Positions 1 through 6,615 of a stretch of 23,930 bases of DNA are shown here, piece after piece. Both the position numbers and the translations under genes were made by a program. A model generated the notes under the pieces. The model saw only the letters and a program-made list of their open reading frames with translations. It did no database searches and had not been told where the DNA came from. Positions within the stretch are counted from its first letter, which is position 1. The number at the start of each line of letters is the position of its first letter. This stretch comes from JANXAZ01 sp964504655. GTDB taxonomy: Bacteria > Pseudomonadota > Alphaproteobacteria > Geminicoccales > Geminicoccaceae. The DNA lies in assembly GCA_964504655.1 (NCBI GenBank), contig CAZDFD010000070.1, forward strand, positions 1 through 23,930, read 5' to 3'.

Positions 1-1100
1 TCGAGCCGCCGGTAGCGGAAGGGCGGGGCGGGGGCGGCCGCCTCGGCCTCGGCCAGCGCCAGGATCCGACCGTGGTGCGGCGAGAGCGTGCAGGCCGGGT
101 CGGTCGCCTCGGGATCGCCCAATAGCTGCATCGCCTGGCAGCGGCAGCCGCCGAAGTCGAGCTCCCGGCGCGCGCAGGACCGGCAAGGCTCCTGCATCCA
201 GTCGAGCCCGCGGAAGCGCTCAAAGGCCGGGCTCTCCTGCCAGATCCATTGCAGCGGTCGCTCCTTCACGCTCGCGAAGTCGAGCCCCGGGATCGTGTGG
301 GCGGCGTGGCAGGGGAGCACCCGGCCGTCGGGTGCGACGAGGATCACCGCCCGCCCCCAGCCCGAAGCGCAGGGCTTGGGGTGGGTCGCGTAATAGTCCG
401 GCACGACGAAGTCGATCAGCAGGCGGTCGCCCCAGCGCTCGCGCGCCTCGTTCACGATTTCGACCGAACGGTCGAGCTGGGCACGGGTCGGCATGAGCGC
501 CGCGCGGTTCGCGAGCGCCCAGCCGTAATATTGCACGTGCGCGACCTCGAGCCGATCGGCGCCGAGCTCGAGGGCGAGCTCGACGAACCGCTCGAGCCGG
601 TCGAGATTGTGCCGGTGGACCACGGCGTTGAGGGTCAAGGGCAGACCCAGCCTGCGGACCGCCCGGGCGAAGGCGAGTTTGCGGGCGAGCGCACCGTTGA
701 AGCCGCCGATCCGATCGCAGCCTTCGGGGTCGACGTCCTGGACGCTGAGCTGGACATGGTCGAGGCCGGCTGCGGCCAGCGCCTCGAGCCGGCGTTCGGA
801 GACCCCGACCCCGGCGGTGATCAGGTTCGAATAGAGCTCGAGGGCGCGGGCGCGCGCGACGATCGCCTCGAGGTCGGTCCGGAGCGTCGGCTCGCCACCC
901 GAGAGGTGGAGCTGGAGGACGCCCAGGGCCGCCGCCTCCTCGAGCACCCGAAGCCACTCCGCGGTCGAAAGCTCGCGCGCGCGGGCGGTGAGCTCGAGCG
1001 GGTTCGAGCAATAGGGGCAGGCCAGAGGGCAGCGATGGGTGAGCTCGGCCAACAGGCCGATCGGCGGCTCGCGCCAGGGCTCGCGGGCGATCGCGCTCAC
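1..1100 (-). CDS. pqqE: PqqE, radical SAM PqqA peptide cyclase (3' end cut by window edge)
   Basis: PqqE is the radical SAM enzyme that joins the Glu and Tyr side chains of the PqqA peptide by a carbon-carbon bond, working with PqqD. Read from a GTG at 1100, 366 residues are visible with no stop. The family is about 370-390 residues, so only a few C-terminal residues are missing. The radical SAM cluster is C24-x3-C28-x2-C31, followed by SGGEP at about 68-71. The SPASM domain carries C244, C264, C306, C309, C319, C321 and C337, the expected pattern for two auxiliary Fe-S clusters. The GTG shares two bases with the TGA of pqqD (GTGA), so translation is probably coupled. The identification is secure; only the C-terminus cannot be seen. 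Confidence 0.95.
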   Translation of the reverse strand, partial: MSAIAREPWREPPIGLLAELTHRCPLACPYCSNPLELTARARELSTAEWLRVLEEAAALGVLQLHLSGGEPTLRTDLEAIVARARALELYSNLITAGVGVSERRLEALAAAGLDHVQLSVQDVDPEGCDRIGGFNGALARKLAFARAVRRLGLPLTLNAVVHRHNLDRLERFVELALELGADRLEVAHVQYYGWALANRAALMPTRAQLDRSVEIVNEARERWGDRLLIDFVVPDYYATHPKPCASGWGRAVILVAPDGRVLPCHAAHTIPGLDFASVKERPLQWIWQESPAFERFRGLDWMQEPCRSCARRELDFGGCRCQAMQLLGDPEATDPACTLSPHHGRILALAEAEAAAPAPPFRYRRL

Positions 1101-1390
1101 GCCGGCGCCCCCCGCTCGACGCGGACGACCCGCTGGGCCAGGAGGTCGGCAAGGAGCGCCTCGACGTCGCGGGCGATCTCCTCTTCGGGCGCGTCGAACT
1201 CGGCGGCGAGGCCGGCGACGAGCTCGCCGAACGGTCGCGGCTCGGCGAGCCGGCCCAGGATCTCGACCGAGGTCGGGCAGGGAAAGAGCACCCGTTCGGG
1301 GGCGAGGAGCACGTGGCAGTCGCGGACCGGGTCGAAGCGCACGCGCACACCGCGGGCGAGGACGAGCCGGTCCTCGGCCGCGAGGCTCAT
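1097..1390 (-). CDS. pqqD: PqqD, PqqA-binding chaperone
   Basis: A 97-residue protein of the RiPP recognition element family. PqqD binds the PqqA precursor and presents it to PqqE. It reads MSLAAEDRLVLARGVRVRFD at the start, then the family-typical stretch with LLAPERVLFPCPTSVEILG (about 29-46), and ends in a helical segment with DAPEEEIARDVEALLADL (about 66-83). The length fits free-standing PqqD (about 90-100 residues). The ATG at 1390 overlaps the TGA of pqqC (ATGA), with a GAGGG-type ribosome site upstream, and the stop overlaps the GTG of pqqE. Its place between pqqC and pqqE settles the assignment. Confidence 0.95.
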   Translation of the reverse strand: MSLAAEDRLVLARGVRVRFDPVRDCHVLLAPERVLFPCPTSVEILGRLAEPRPFGELVAGLAAEFDAPEEEIARDVEALLADLLAQRVVRVERGAPA

Positions 1391-2160
1391 GCCGCCCTCG
1401 CCGGCTGGACGTGGTCGGCGGGCACGAAGGCGTCCTTCGGGATGCCGCCACCCAGGACGTAGGCGTGGTGCAGCGCGTCGAGCTGCGCCCACAGGACGTC
1501 GCATTTGAAGATCAGGGCCTTGCAGGCGAGGAAGCGCTTTTCGGGCGTGTCGGCGTGGCGCTTGACCCAGTCGAGCGCGAAGCCGGCATCGCGCGGTGCC
1601 TGGCCGAGCCGCTTGCGGAAATAGGCGACCATCTCGTCCGAGACGAAGGGATAGTTCTGCAACAGACCGGGGATCCGCTCCTCGTGGATCGCCGGCGCGA
1701 AGAGTTCCGTGAGAGACGAGGCGACGGCCTCGAGCAGGCTCTGCTCGCGGACGAAGCGGACGTAAGCCTCGACCGCGAACCTGGTCGCGGGCAAGGCCCC
1801 TTCCTCCGACATCACGTAGGCACGGTCGAGGCCGAGCCCCTCGCACAAGCGCAGCCAGCGCTCGATCCCGCCCTCCTCCTCGCCGAAGCCGTCGTGGTCG
1901 AGGATCCGCGAGAGCCACTCGCGGCGCAGCTCGCGATCCGGGCAGCGGCCCATCAGGCTCGCATCCTTCGTCGGGATACGGCTCTGGTAGATGTAGCGGT
2001 TCAACGCCCAGGCCTGGACCTGCCCCTTGGTGCAGCGGCCGGTGTGCAGCATGCGATGGAAGGGGTGGTGGATGTGGTAGCGCTCCGCGCCGATCCGGCG
2101 CAGCGCCGCTTCCAGCTCCTCGGCGGTCCGCAAGTCACGGAACGGGTCGAGATGGCTCAA
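1387..2160 (-). CDS. pqqC: PqqC, pyrroloquinoline-quinone synthase
   Basis: PqqC is the cofactor-free oxidase that closes the ring and carries out the final multi-electron oxidation to PQQ in the cytoplasm. The 257-residue protein has the usual length and all-helical, histidine-rich sequence. The family motif YHIHHPFHRMLHTG lies at about 28-41, WALNRYIYQ at 51-59 and the IPTKDA stretch at 62-67. A second active-site block lies around 150-180 (ELFAPAIHEER, NYPFVSDEM). The start is a TTG at 2160 inside a TTGA overlap with the pqqB stop. It is supported by a strong GGGAGGAG ribosome site about 6 bases upstream and by the expected N-terminus. No ATG or GTG is better placed. Confidence 0.96.
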   Translation of the reverse strand: MSHLDPFRDLRTAEELEAALRRIGAERYHIHHPFHRMLHTGRCTKGQVQAWALNRYIYQSRIPTKDASLMGRCPDRELRREWLSRILDHDGFGEEEGGIERWLRLCEGLGLDRAYVMSEEGALPATRFAVEAYVRFVREQSLLEAVASSLTELFAPAIHEERIPGLLQNYPFVSDEMVAYFRKRLGQAPRDAGFALDWVKRHADTPEKRFLACKALIFKCDVLWAQLDALHHAYVLGGGIPKDAFVPADHVQPARAA

Positions 2161-3098
2161 GGCTCTCCTCCCTCGAGGTCGATCGCGAGGCCGTCATGGG
2201 CGACCTCGAATCCCGCGCGCTCGACCGCCGCCCGCTCGGGGCTGTCGGCCAAGAGCACGGGGTTGGTGTTGTTGAGGTGGACGAGGATCTTGCGGCCGGC
2301 CGGCACGGGGCCCAGTCGGGCGAGCACGCCCTCGGGGCCCGAGAGCGAGACGTGCCCCATCTCCCGGCCGGTGCGCGCCGCGCTCCCGGCCAAAAGGAGC
2401 TCGTCGTCGCGCCAGAGCGTGCCGTCCACGAAGACCACATCGGCCCCGGCGCAGCGCTCGAGGAGCGGCGGATCGAGCTTGCCGCAATTGGCGATCCAGA
2501 CGAGGCGCCGGCCGCGGGCGCGGAGCTCGAGGCCGATCACGTCGCCCGGCTCGGATGCCGCGGGCGGGCCGCCGCGCGCGGCCTTCTCGAGGAAGAGGGG
2601 CGGTTTGCCGGCCACGTCGAAAGCTCGGACCTCGAGGCCGAGCGGCGCGCCCTCCGCATCCTGGAGCGCGAGCCAGCGGTCGAGCGGCAAAGCCCGGCGC
2701 GGGACGATCCGGCGATCCACGACCTCGAAGACCGGGTTCGCGTCCAAAAGCGCGAGGATGCGTGGGTGCGCCCAGAGCGCGAAGGGCGTACCCTCCCGCA
2801 GGTGCAGCAGGCCGCCGATCGAATCGATCTCGCCGTTGGTCGGGATCACCGCGGCGATCGGCGAGGAGCGGGGCGCACGCTTCGGGTGCAGCGCCGGCAC
2901 GGCCTCGAGCTGTTGGCGCAGGTCGGGGGAAGCTTCGATCACCAGCCAGCGCGCGCTGTCGGCGGTGACCGCGAGGGCCGCCTGGGTCGCGGGGCGTGCC
3001 GCCGGGTCACCAGCTCGGGCCCGCCTGCAGGCCTCGCTCGCCGCGTTCCACTGGGGAAAGCCGCCGCCCGCGGCGGCACCGAGCACGATCGCGCGCAA
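2157..3098 (-). CDS. pqqB: PqqB, metallo-beta-lactamase-fold PQQ biosynthesis protein
   Basis: PqqB is a metallo-beta-lactamase-fold protein of PQQ synthesis. It has been linked to hydroxylation of the cross-linked Glu-Tyr intermediate or to PQQ release. The 313 residues open with the family signature IVLGAAAGGGFPQWN (about 4-18) and contain ASPDLRQQL (about 58-66) and VIPTNGEIDSIGGLLHLREG (about 87-106). The start is a TTG at 3098, chosen because a perfect GGAGG lies 6 bases upstream and the signature begins three residues later. The usual CxCxxC structural-zinc motif after PQWN is changed to AASEAC, so only the last cysteine remains. The stop overlaps the TTG of pqqC. Confidence 0.95.
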   Translation of the reverse strand: MRAIVLGAAAGGGFPQWNAASEACRRARAGDPAARPATQAALAVTADSARWLVIEASPDLRQQLEAVPALHPKRAPRSSPIAAVIPTNGEIDSIGGLLHLREGTPFALWAHPRILALLDANPVFEVVDRRIVPRRALPLDRWLALQDAEGAPLGLEVRAFDVAGKPPLFLEKAARGGPPAASEPGDVIGLELRARGRRLVWIANCGKLDPPLLERCAGADVVFVDGTLWRDDELLLAGSAARTGREMGHVSLSGPEGVLARLGPVPAGRKILVHLNNTNPVLLADSPERAAVERAGFEVAHDGLAIDLEGGEP

Positions 3099-3128
3099 GG
3101 CTGCCTCCGCGGGCGACGACGGCCGATC

Positions 3129-3212
3129 TCAGAGCTCGGCCGGCAGGTACATGGTGACCTCCATCCCGACGGGACGGCTGGTCACCCGCGGACGGATCCA
3201 AGTCTTGCGCAT
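3129..3212 (-). CDS. pqqA: PqqA, PQQ precursor peptide (27 aa)
   Basis: A 27-residue peptide that supplies the carbon skeleton of PQQ. The key signature E18-V-T-M-Y22 is present, and Glu18 and Tyr22 are the residues PqqE cross-links. The N-terminus has the family-like Trp5...Pro8 pattern and the peptide ends PAEL. The ATG at 3212 is preceded by AGGGAG with a spacing of about 6. The gene lies 30 bases before pqqB on the same strand, the usual position. It is too short for many gene callers but the motif and context leave little doubt. Confidence 0.95.
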   Translation of the reverse strand: MRKTWIRPRVTSRPVGMEVTMYLPAEL

Positions 3213-3235
3213 GCGCTGCTCCCTGATGGCTGGGG

Positions 3236-3255
3236 CCGCCCGCTCAGCCGGGCGG
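3236..3255 (-). promoter_or_regulatory. Hairpin in the leader between the LysR gene and pqqA
   Basis: A perfect 7-bp inverted repeat (CCGCCCG / CGGGCGG, 6-base loop) lies 24 bases before the pqqA start. There is no T run on the minus strand. It could be a weak terminator for the LysR gene or a stabilising or attenuating structure in the pqqA leader. A poor promoter candidate (TTGGCG, 17 bases, GATGGT) lies just upstream of it on the minus strand. Function is inference. Confidence 0.3.
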
Positions 3256-3316
3256 ACGGGCGGACCATCTCCGAGCGGGTCCCGGCCGCCAAGTTCTCGC
3301 CCGCATGCGCCCCGGG

Positions 3317-4381
3317 TTATGGCGGGGCCGGGGCCTCGCCGCGCGCCACGAGGAAGGGTGGCGGCGGCAGCGGGGTCAAGAGCTGCAGGTCGCGGCCCGC
3401 CGCGACCAGCGCCTCGAGCACGGTGCGCACGGGCTCGAGGCCCCTGCGATGGCCCGGCACGAGCGCCACCACCCGCCGCTCGAGCCCGGGAACCGCGTAG
3501 AGCCGCACCTCGAACAGGCGGCGCCGCTCGAGCTGGGCGGTCAGGAGCGGCACCAGCGCGACGCCGAGGCCGGCCTCGACCATGGCGAGCGCGGTCTCGT
3601 AGGTGCGCACCGTGGCGAGCGTGCGCGCCTCCGGCAGCACCCGGCGGTACCAGTCGGCGACCCGCTCGCCGTGCAGGGTGCCGAAGTTGAACTCGATGGT
3701 CCGCGCGAGCAGCGCCCGATCGGCCGCCCGCAGCCGACGCTCGGGCTCGTCGATCCCGTCGAGCACGAGGTCCGGCGGCACGGCCAGCGCGTAGCCGTCG
3801 GCGCAGACCGGCACCCGGGCGAACGGCAGGTGGTCCCGCGCCACCGCGGTCTCGGACACGAGCGCGAGCTCGAGGGTGCGACCGTAGAGCGCCTCCACCG
3901 CCTCCTGGGGGGCGAGCTCGTGGACCTCGAGGGCGAGCTCGGGCAGCGCCGCCCGGGCCCGTGCGAACGCCGCCGGCAGGAGCGTGCGGGCGAGCGAGGC
4001 CAGGGCGCCGACGGCCACCCGCCCGCGGCGCCCGGCGCGGAACCCGGCGAGGCCGGCCTCGAGCGCGTCCGCCTCGGCCAGGAGCCGGCCCGTCCGCTCG
4101 AGCAGGAAGCGGCCGGCCTCGGTGAGCGCCAGCCGGCTGGCCCGGCGCTCGACCAGGCGCGTCCCGAGCAGCCGCTCGAGCTTGCCGAGCGCCTGCGAGA
4201 GCGCGGGCTGGGAGATGCCGAGCTGCTTGGCGGCGCCGGTCAGCGAGCGGGCGTGCGCCAGCGTCCAGAACAGTCGCAGCTGGTGCAGCGTAACCGCTGC
4301 GGGCAGGCCGCGCGCCGGGGTCGACCCGCCGGTCTCGCCCGCGAGCTCGCGCGCCGCCTGCTCCGCGCCCCTCTGCTGCAC
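3317..4381 (-). CDS. LysR-family transcriptional regulator of the divergent amidase/ABC genes
   Basis: An LTTR of 354 residues if read from the GTG at 4381. The winged-helix DNA-binding domain starts at LHQLRLFWTLAHARSLTGAA (about 32-51), followed by the recognition helix ISQPALSQALGKLE (about 56-69) and the ERRASRLALTEAGRFLL stretch. The rest (about 115-320) is the periplasmic-binding-protein-like effector domain. The C-terminus is proline-rich. The codon that would normally be the start, just before TLHQLRLF, is GTT and so cannot initiate. The GTG at 4381 lies 29 codons further upstream and has a GGGGAGG ribosome site 6 bases before it, giving an unusual N-terminal extension. The gene is divergent from the M20 amidase, with 141 bases between them carrying a perfect LysR-type dyad. 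The effector is unknown; a ureido or carbamoyl compound handled by the amidase is a reasonable guess. Confidence 0.88.
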   Translation of the reverse strand: MQQRGAEQAARELAGETGGSTPARGLPAAVTLHQLRLFWTLAHARSLTGAAKQLGISQPALSQALGKLERLLGTRLVERRASRLALTEAGRFLLERTGRLLAEADALEAGLAGFRAGRRGRVAVGALASLARTLLPAAFARARAALPELALEVHELAPQEAVEALYGRTLELALVSETAVARDHLPFARVPVCADGYALAVPPDLVLDGIDEPERRLRAADRALLARTIEFNFGTLHGERVADWYRRVLPEARTLATVRTYETALAMVEAGLGVALVPLLTAQLERRRLFEVRLYAVPGLERRVVALVPGHRRGLEPVRTVLEALVAAGRDLQLLTPLPPPPFLVARGEAPAPP

Positions 4382-4415
4382 ACCCGCCTCCCCGGCCGCG
4401 ATCCGGCCGCCGCCA

Positions 4416-4434
4416 GGGTGCCGCGGCGGCACCC
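4416..4434. promoter_or_regulatory. LysR-type operator (perfect dyad with T-N11-A)
   Basis: A perfect inverted repeat, GGGTGCCG-CGG-CGGCACCC, sits between the divergent LysR gene and the amidase gene. T at 4419 and A at 4431 are separated by exactly 11 bases inside the dyad, which is the LTTR consensus. It lies 35 bases upstream of the LysR start, suited to autorepression. It is also about 30 bases upstream of a good -35 element for the amidase gene (TTGACC at 4465-4470), so its centre would be near -75 of that promoter, close to where activating LTTRs bind. The dyad is seen directly; its function is inferred from LTTR rules. Confidence 0.7.
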
Positions 4435-4464
4435 AGCGGTCCAGCGCCACGACATCGCGTCGCC

Positions 4465-4494
4465 TTGACCGAACGTCCCCCGGGCGCCAGGGAT
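4465..4494 (+). promoter_or_regulatory. Promoter candidate for the amidase-ABC operon
   Basis: TTGACC (5 of 6 matches to the -35 consensus) is followed after 18 bases by AGGGAT, a poor -10. A weak -10 is usual for activator-dependent promoters and would fit LysR control. Transcription would start near 4500, leaving a short leader before the GTG at 4523. Confidence 0.35.
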
Positions 4495-4522
4495 GCCGGC
4501 ACGAGCCAGGGGAGGCCCGCCC

Positions 4523-5776
4523 GTGCCGACGACCAAGAAGCCCACCAATCTCGTGATCGATGCGCGGCGCTACTGGGACTCGCTCATGGAGATGGCGAAG
4601 ATCGGCGCCACGCCCAAGGGCGGCTGCAACCGCCAGACCCTGACCGATCTCGACCGCGAGGGCCGCGACCTCTTCAAGCGCTGGTGCGAGGCCGCGGGCT
4701 GCACGGTCACGGTCGACGAGATGGGCAACATGATGGCGTTCCGCCCCGGCCGGCGACCCGATCTGCCGGCGGTGGCGATCGGCAGCCACCTGGACACCCA
4801 GCCGACCGGCGGCAAGTTCGACGGTGTCGGTGGTGTGCTCGCCGGGCTCGAGATCCTGCGCACGCTCAACGACGCCGGCTACGAGACCGACCACCCGATC
4901 GTGGTGGTCAACTGGACCAACGAGGAGGGCACCCGCTTCGCCCCGGCGATGCTCGCATCGGGCGTGTTCGGCGGCGCCTTCACCAGGGACTTCGCCTATG
5001 CGCGCACCGACCGCGAGGGCAAGCGCTTCGGCGACGAGCTCGAGCGGATCGGCTACAAGGGCGCGCTGCCCTGCGCGCCACGGAACTGGAAGGCGCATCT
5101 CGAGCTGCACATCGAGCAGGGCCCGATCCTCGAGGCCGAGGGCAAGACCATCGGCGTCGTCCTGGGCGCCCAGGGCCAGCGCTGGTACGAGGCGACCATC
5201 ACCGGCAAGGAGAGCCATGCCGGCTCGACGCCGATGCCGCGCCGCAAGGACGCGCTCGTGGCCGCGGCCAAGGTGGTGAGCGCGCTCGATGCGCTGGCCC
5301 GCGAGCACGGGCCGCACGCGGTGATCACGGTGGGCGTGCTCGAGATCGCCAAGCCCTCGCGCAACGTCGTCCCGGGCGGCGTCTTCTTCACGGTCGACAT
5401 GCGCCATCCCGACGACGCCGTGCTCGCGAGCCTGGACCAGCGCCTGCGCGCGATCCTGGCCGAGGCGTGCCAGCGCGATTCGCTGCCGCACACGATCGAG
5501 CAGATCTGGCACTTCCCCTCGGTGCGGTTCGACCCGCGCTGCGTCGCGGCGGTGCGCGACGCGGCGATCGAGGGCGGGTTTTCCTGGCGCGAGATGATCT
5601 CCGGCCCGGGCCACGATTCCTGCTACACCGCGCGGGTCGTGCCGACGGCGATGATCTTCGTGCCGTGCCGGGACGGGTTGAGCCACAACGAGGAGGAGTG
5701 GGCCGAGCCCGAGCACATGGCGGCCGGCTGCCAGGTACTCCTGCAGGCCGCCCTCGAGCTCGCCAAGGCCGAGTGA
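4523..5776 (+). CDS. Zn-dependent M20-family hydrolase (N-carbamoyl-L-amino-acid hydrolase / beta-ureidopropionase type)
   Basis: A 417-residue cytoplasmic amidohydrolase of the hydantoinase/carbamoylase (HyuC/AmaB/PydC) branch of peptidase family M20. The family removes the N-carbamoyl group from N-carbamoyl amino acids or beta-alanine, and related members cleave allantoate or formamides. Metal and catalytic residues are in place: H89 in GSHLDT, D100 in KFDGVGG, E134-E135 in NWTNEEGTRF, H196 in LHIEQGP, and the C-terminal His in GLSHNEEEW. The central dimerisation domain contains GKESHAGSTPM. The GTG at 4523 is preferred to the GTG-less upstream ATG at 4493 because AGGGGAGG lies 7 bases before it and the protein then has the family length. 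The exact substrate cannot be read from sequence. It overlaps the next gene and is divergent from the LysR gene. Confidence 0.9.
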   Translation: MPTTKKPTNLVIDARRYWDSLMEMAKIGATPKGGCNRQTLTDLDREGRDLFKRWCEAAGCTVTVDEMGNMMAFRPGRRPDLPAVAIGSHLDTQPTGGKFDGVGGVLAGLEILRTLNDAGYETDHPIVVVNWTNEEGTRFAPAMLASGVFGGAFTRDFAYARTDREGKRFGDELERIGYKGALPCAPRNWKAHLELHIEQGPILEAEGKTIGVVLGAQGQRWYEATITGKESHAGSTPMPRRKDALVAAAKVVSALDALAREHGPHAVITVGVLEIAKPSRNVVPGGVFFTVDMRHPDDAVLASLDQRLRAILAEACQRDSLPHTIEQIWHFPSVRFDPRCVAAVRDAAIEGGFSWREMISGPGHDSCYTARVVPTAMIFVPCRDGLSHNEEEWAEPEHMAAGCQVLLQAALELAKAE

Positions 5777-6606
5777 ACGGGGACGCGGTCGGGCCCGGGA
5801 TCGGGGCCGGGACGCCAGCGACGAGCGAGCCGCGACCGGCGGTCGAGGCCAGCGGTCTCGGCCTCGTGTTCCCCGCCCCGGCCGGGCCGGTGACGGCGCT
5901 CGCGGCGGTCGATCTGGTGATCGAGCCCGGCGCCTTCGTGGCGCTCATCGGGCCGTCGGGTTGCGGCAAGACGACCTTCCTTCGGCTCGTCGCCGACCTC
6001 GAGCAGCCGACCACGGGACGGCTCCTGGTCGAGGGCCTGGAGCCGCGCCAGGCGCGTCTCGGTCGCCGCTACGGCTACGTGTTCCAGGCCCCGGCGCTCC
6101 AGCCCTGGCGCACGGTCGAGCGCAACGTCACCCTGCCGCTCGAGATCATGGGGTTCCCGCCGGCCGAGCGCGCCGCCCGGGCCCGGCGCTGGCTCGCGCT
6201 CGTCGAGCTCGAGGGCTTCGCCCGCCATTACCCCTGGCAGCTCTCGGGCGGGATGCAGCAGCGCGTCTCGATCGCCCGGGCGCTCGCCTTCGACCCGCCG
6301 ATCCTGCTCATGGACGAGCCGTTCGGCGCGCTCGACGAGATCACCCGCGACCGCCTCAACCTCGAGCTGCACGGGCTCTGGCGCAAGACCCGGAAGACGG
6401 TCCTGTTCGTCACCCACTCGATCGCCGAGGCGGTCTATCTGGCAACCCGCATCGTGGTGATGTCGCCGCGCCCGGGCCGCATCCTCGAGGTGATCGACAG
6501 CCCCCTGCCGCCCGACCGACCGCTCGAGCTGCGCGACACGCCCGACTTCCTCGAGGTCGCCCAGCGCGTCCGCGATGGCCTCAGGGCCGGCCACTCCTAC
6601 GATTGA
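5773..6606 (+). CDS. ABC importer ATPase, nitrate/sulfonate/taurine (SsuB/TauB) type
   Basis: A 277-residue ATP-binding subunit. Visible motifs: Walker A GPSGCGKTT (about 60-68), Q-loop VFQAPALQPW (about 101-110), signature LSGGMQQR (about 157-164), Walker B ILLMDEP (about 177-183) and the switch His in VTHSIAEA (about 213-220). The sequence type, with EIMGFPPAER and MSPRPGRILE, is that of importers for nitrate, sulfonates, taurine, or pyrimidine and thiamine precursors. The first 25 residues are a Gly/Pro/Ala-rich extension. The GTG at 5773 overlaps the amidase TGA (GTGA), so the two are co-translated and probably share a substrate pathway. No permease or binding protein is adjacent: the next gene is convergent, only 9 bases away. 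Partners must lie elsewhere. Confidence 0.92.
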   Translation: MNGDAVGPGIGAGTPATSEPRPAVEASGLGLVFPAPAGPVTALAAVDLVIEPGAFVALIGPSGCGKTTFLRLVADLEQPTTGRLLVEGLEPRQARLGRRYGYVFQAPALQPWRTVERNVTLPLEIMGFPPAERAARARRWLALVELEGFARHYPWQLSGGMQQRVSIARALAFDPPILLMDEPFGALDEITRDRLNLELHGLWRKTRKTVLFVTHSIAEAVYLATRIVVMSPRPGRILEVIDSPLPPDRPLELRDTPDFLEVAQRVRDGLRAGHSYD

Positions 6607-6615
6607 GGCGGCCCG

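Noticed and set aside
1039..3690. A plus-strand open frame of 883 codons across the pqq genes.
   Set aside because: It is antisense to pqqD, pqqC, pqqB and pqqA, all of which are firmly identified. The translation is compositionally biased with no recognisable motif.
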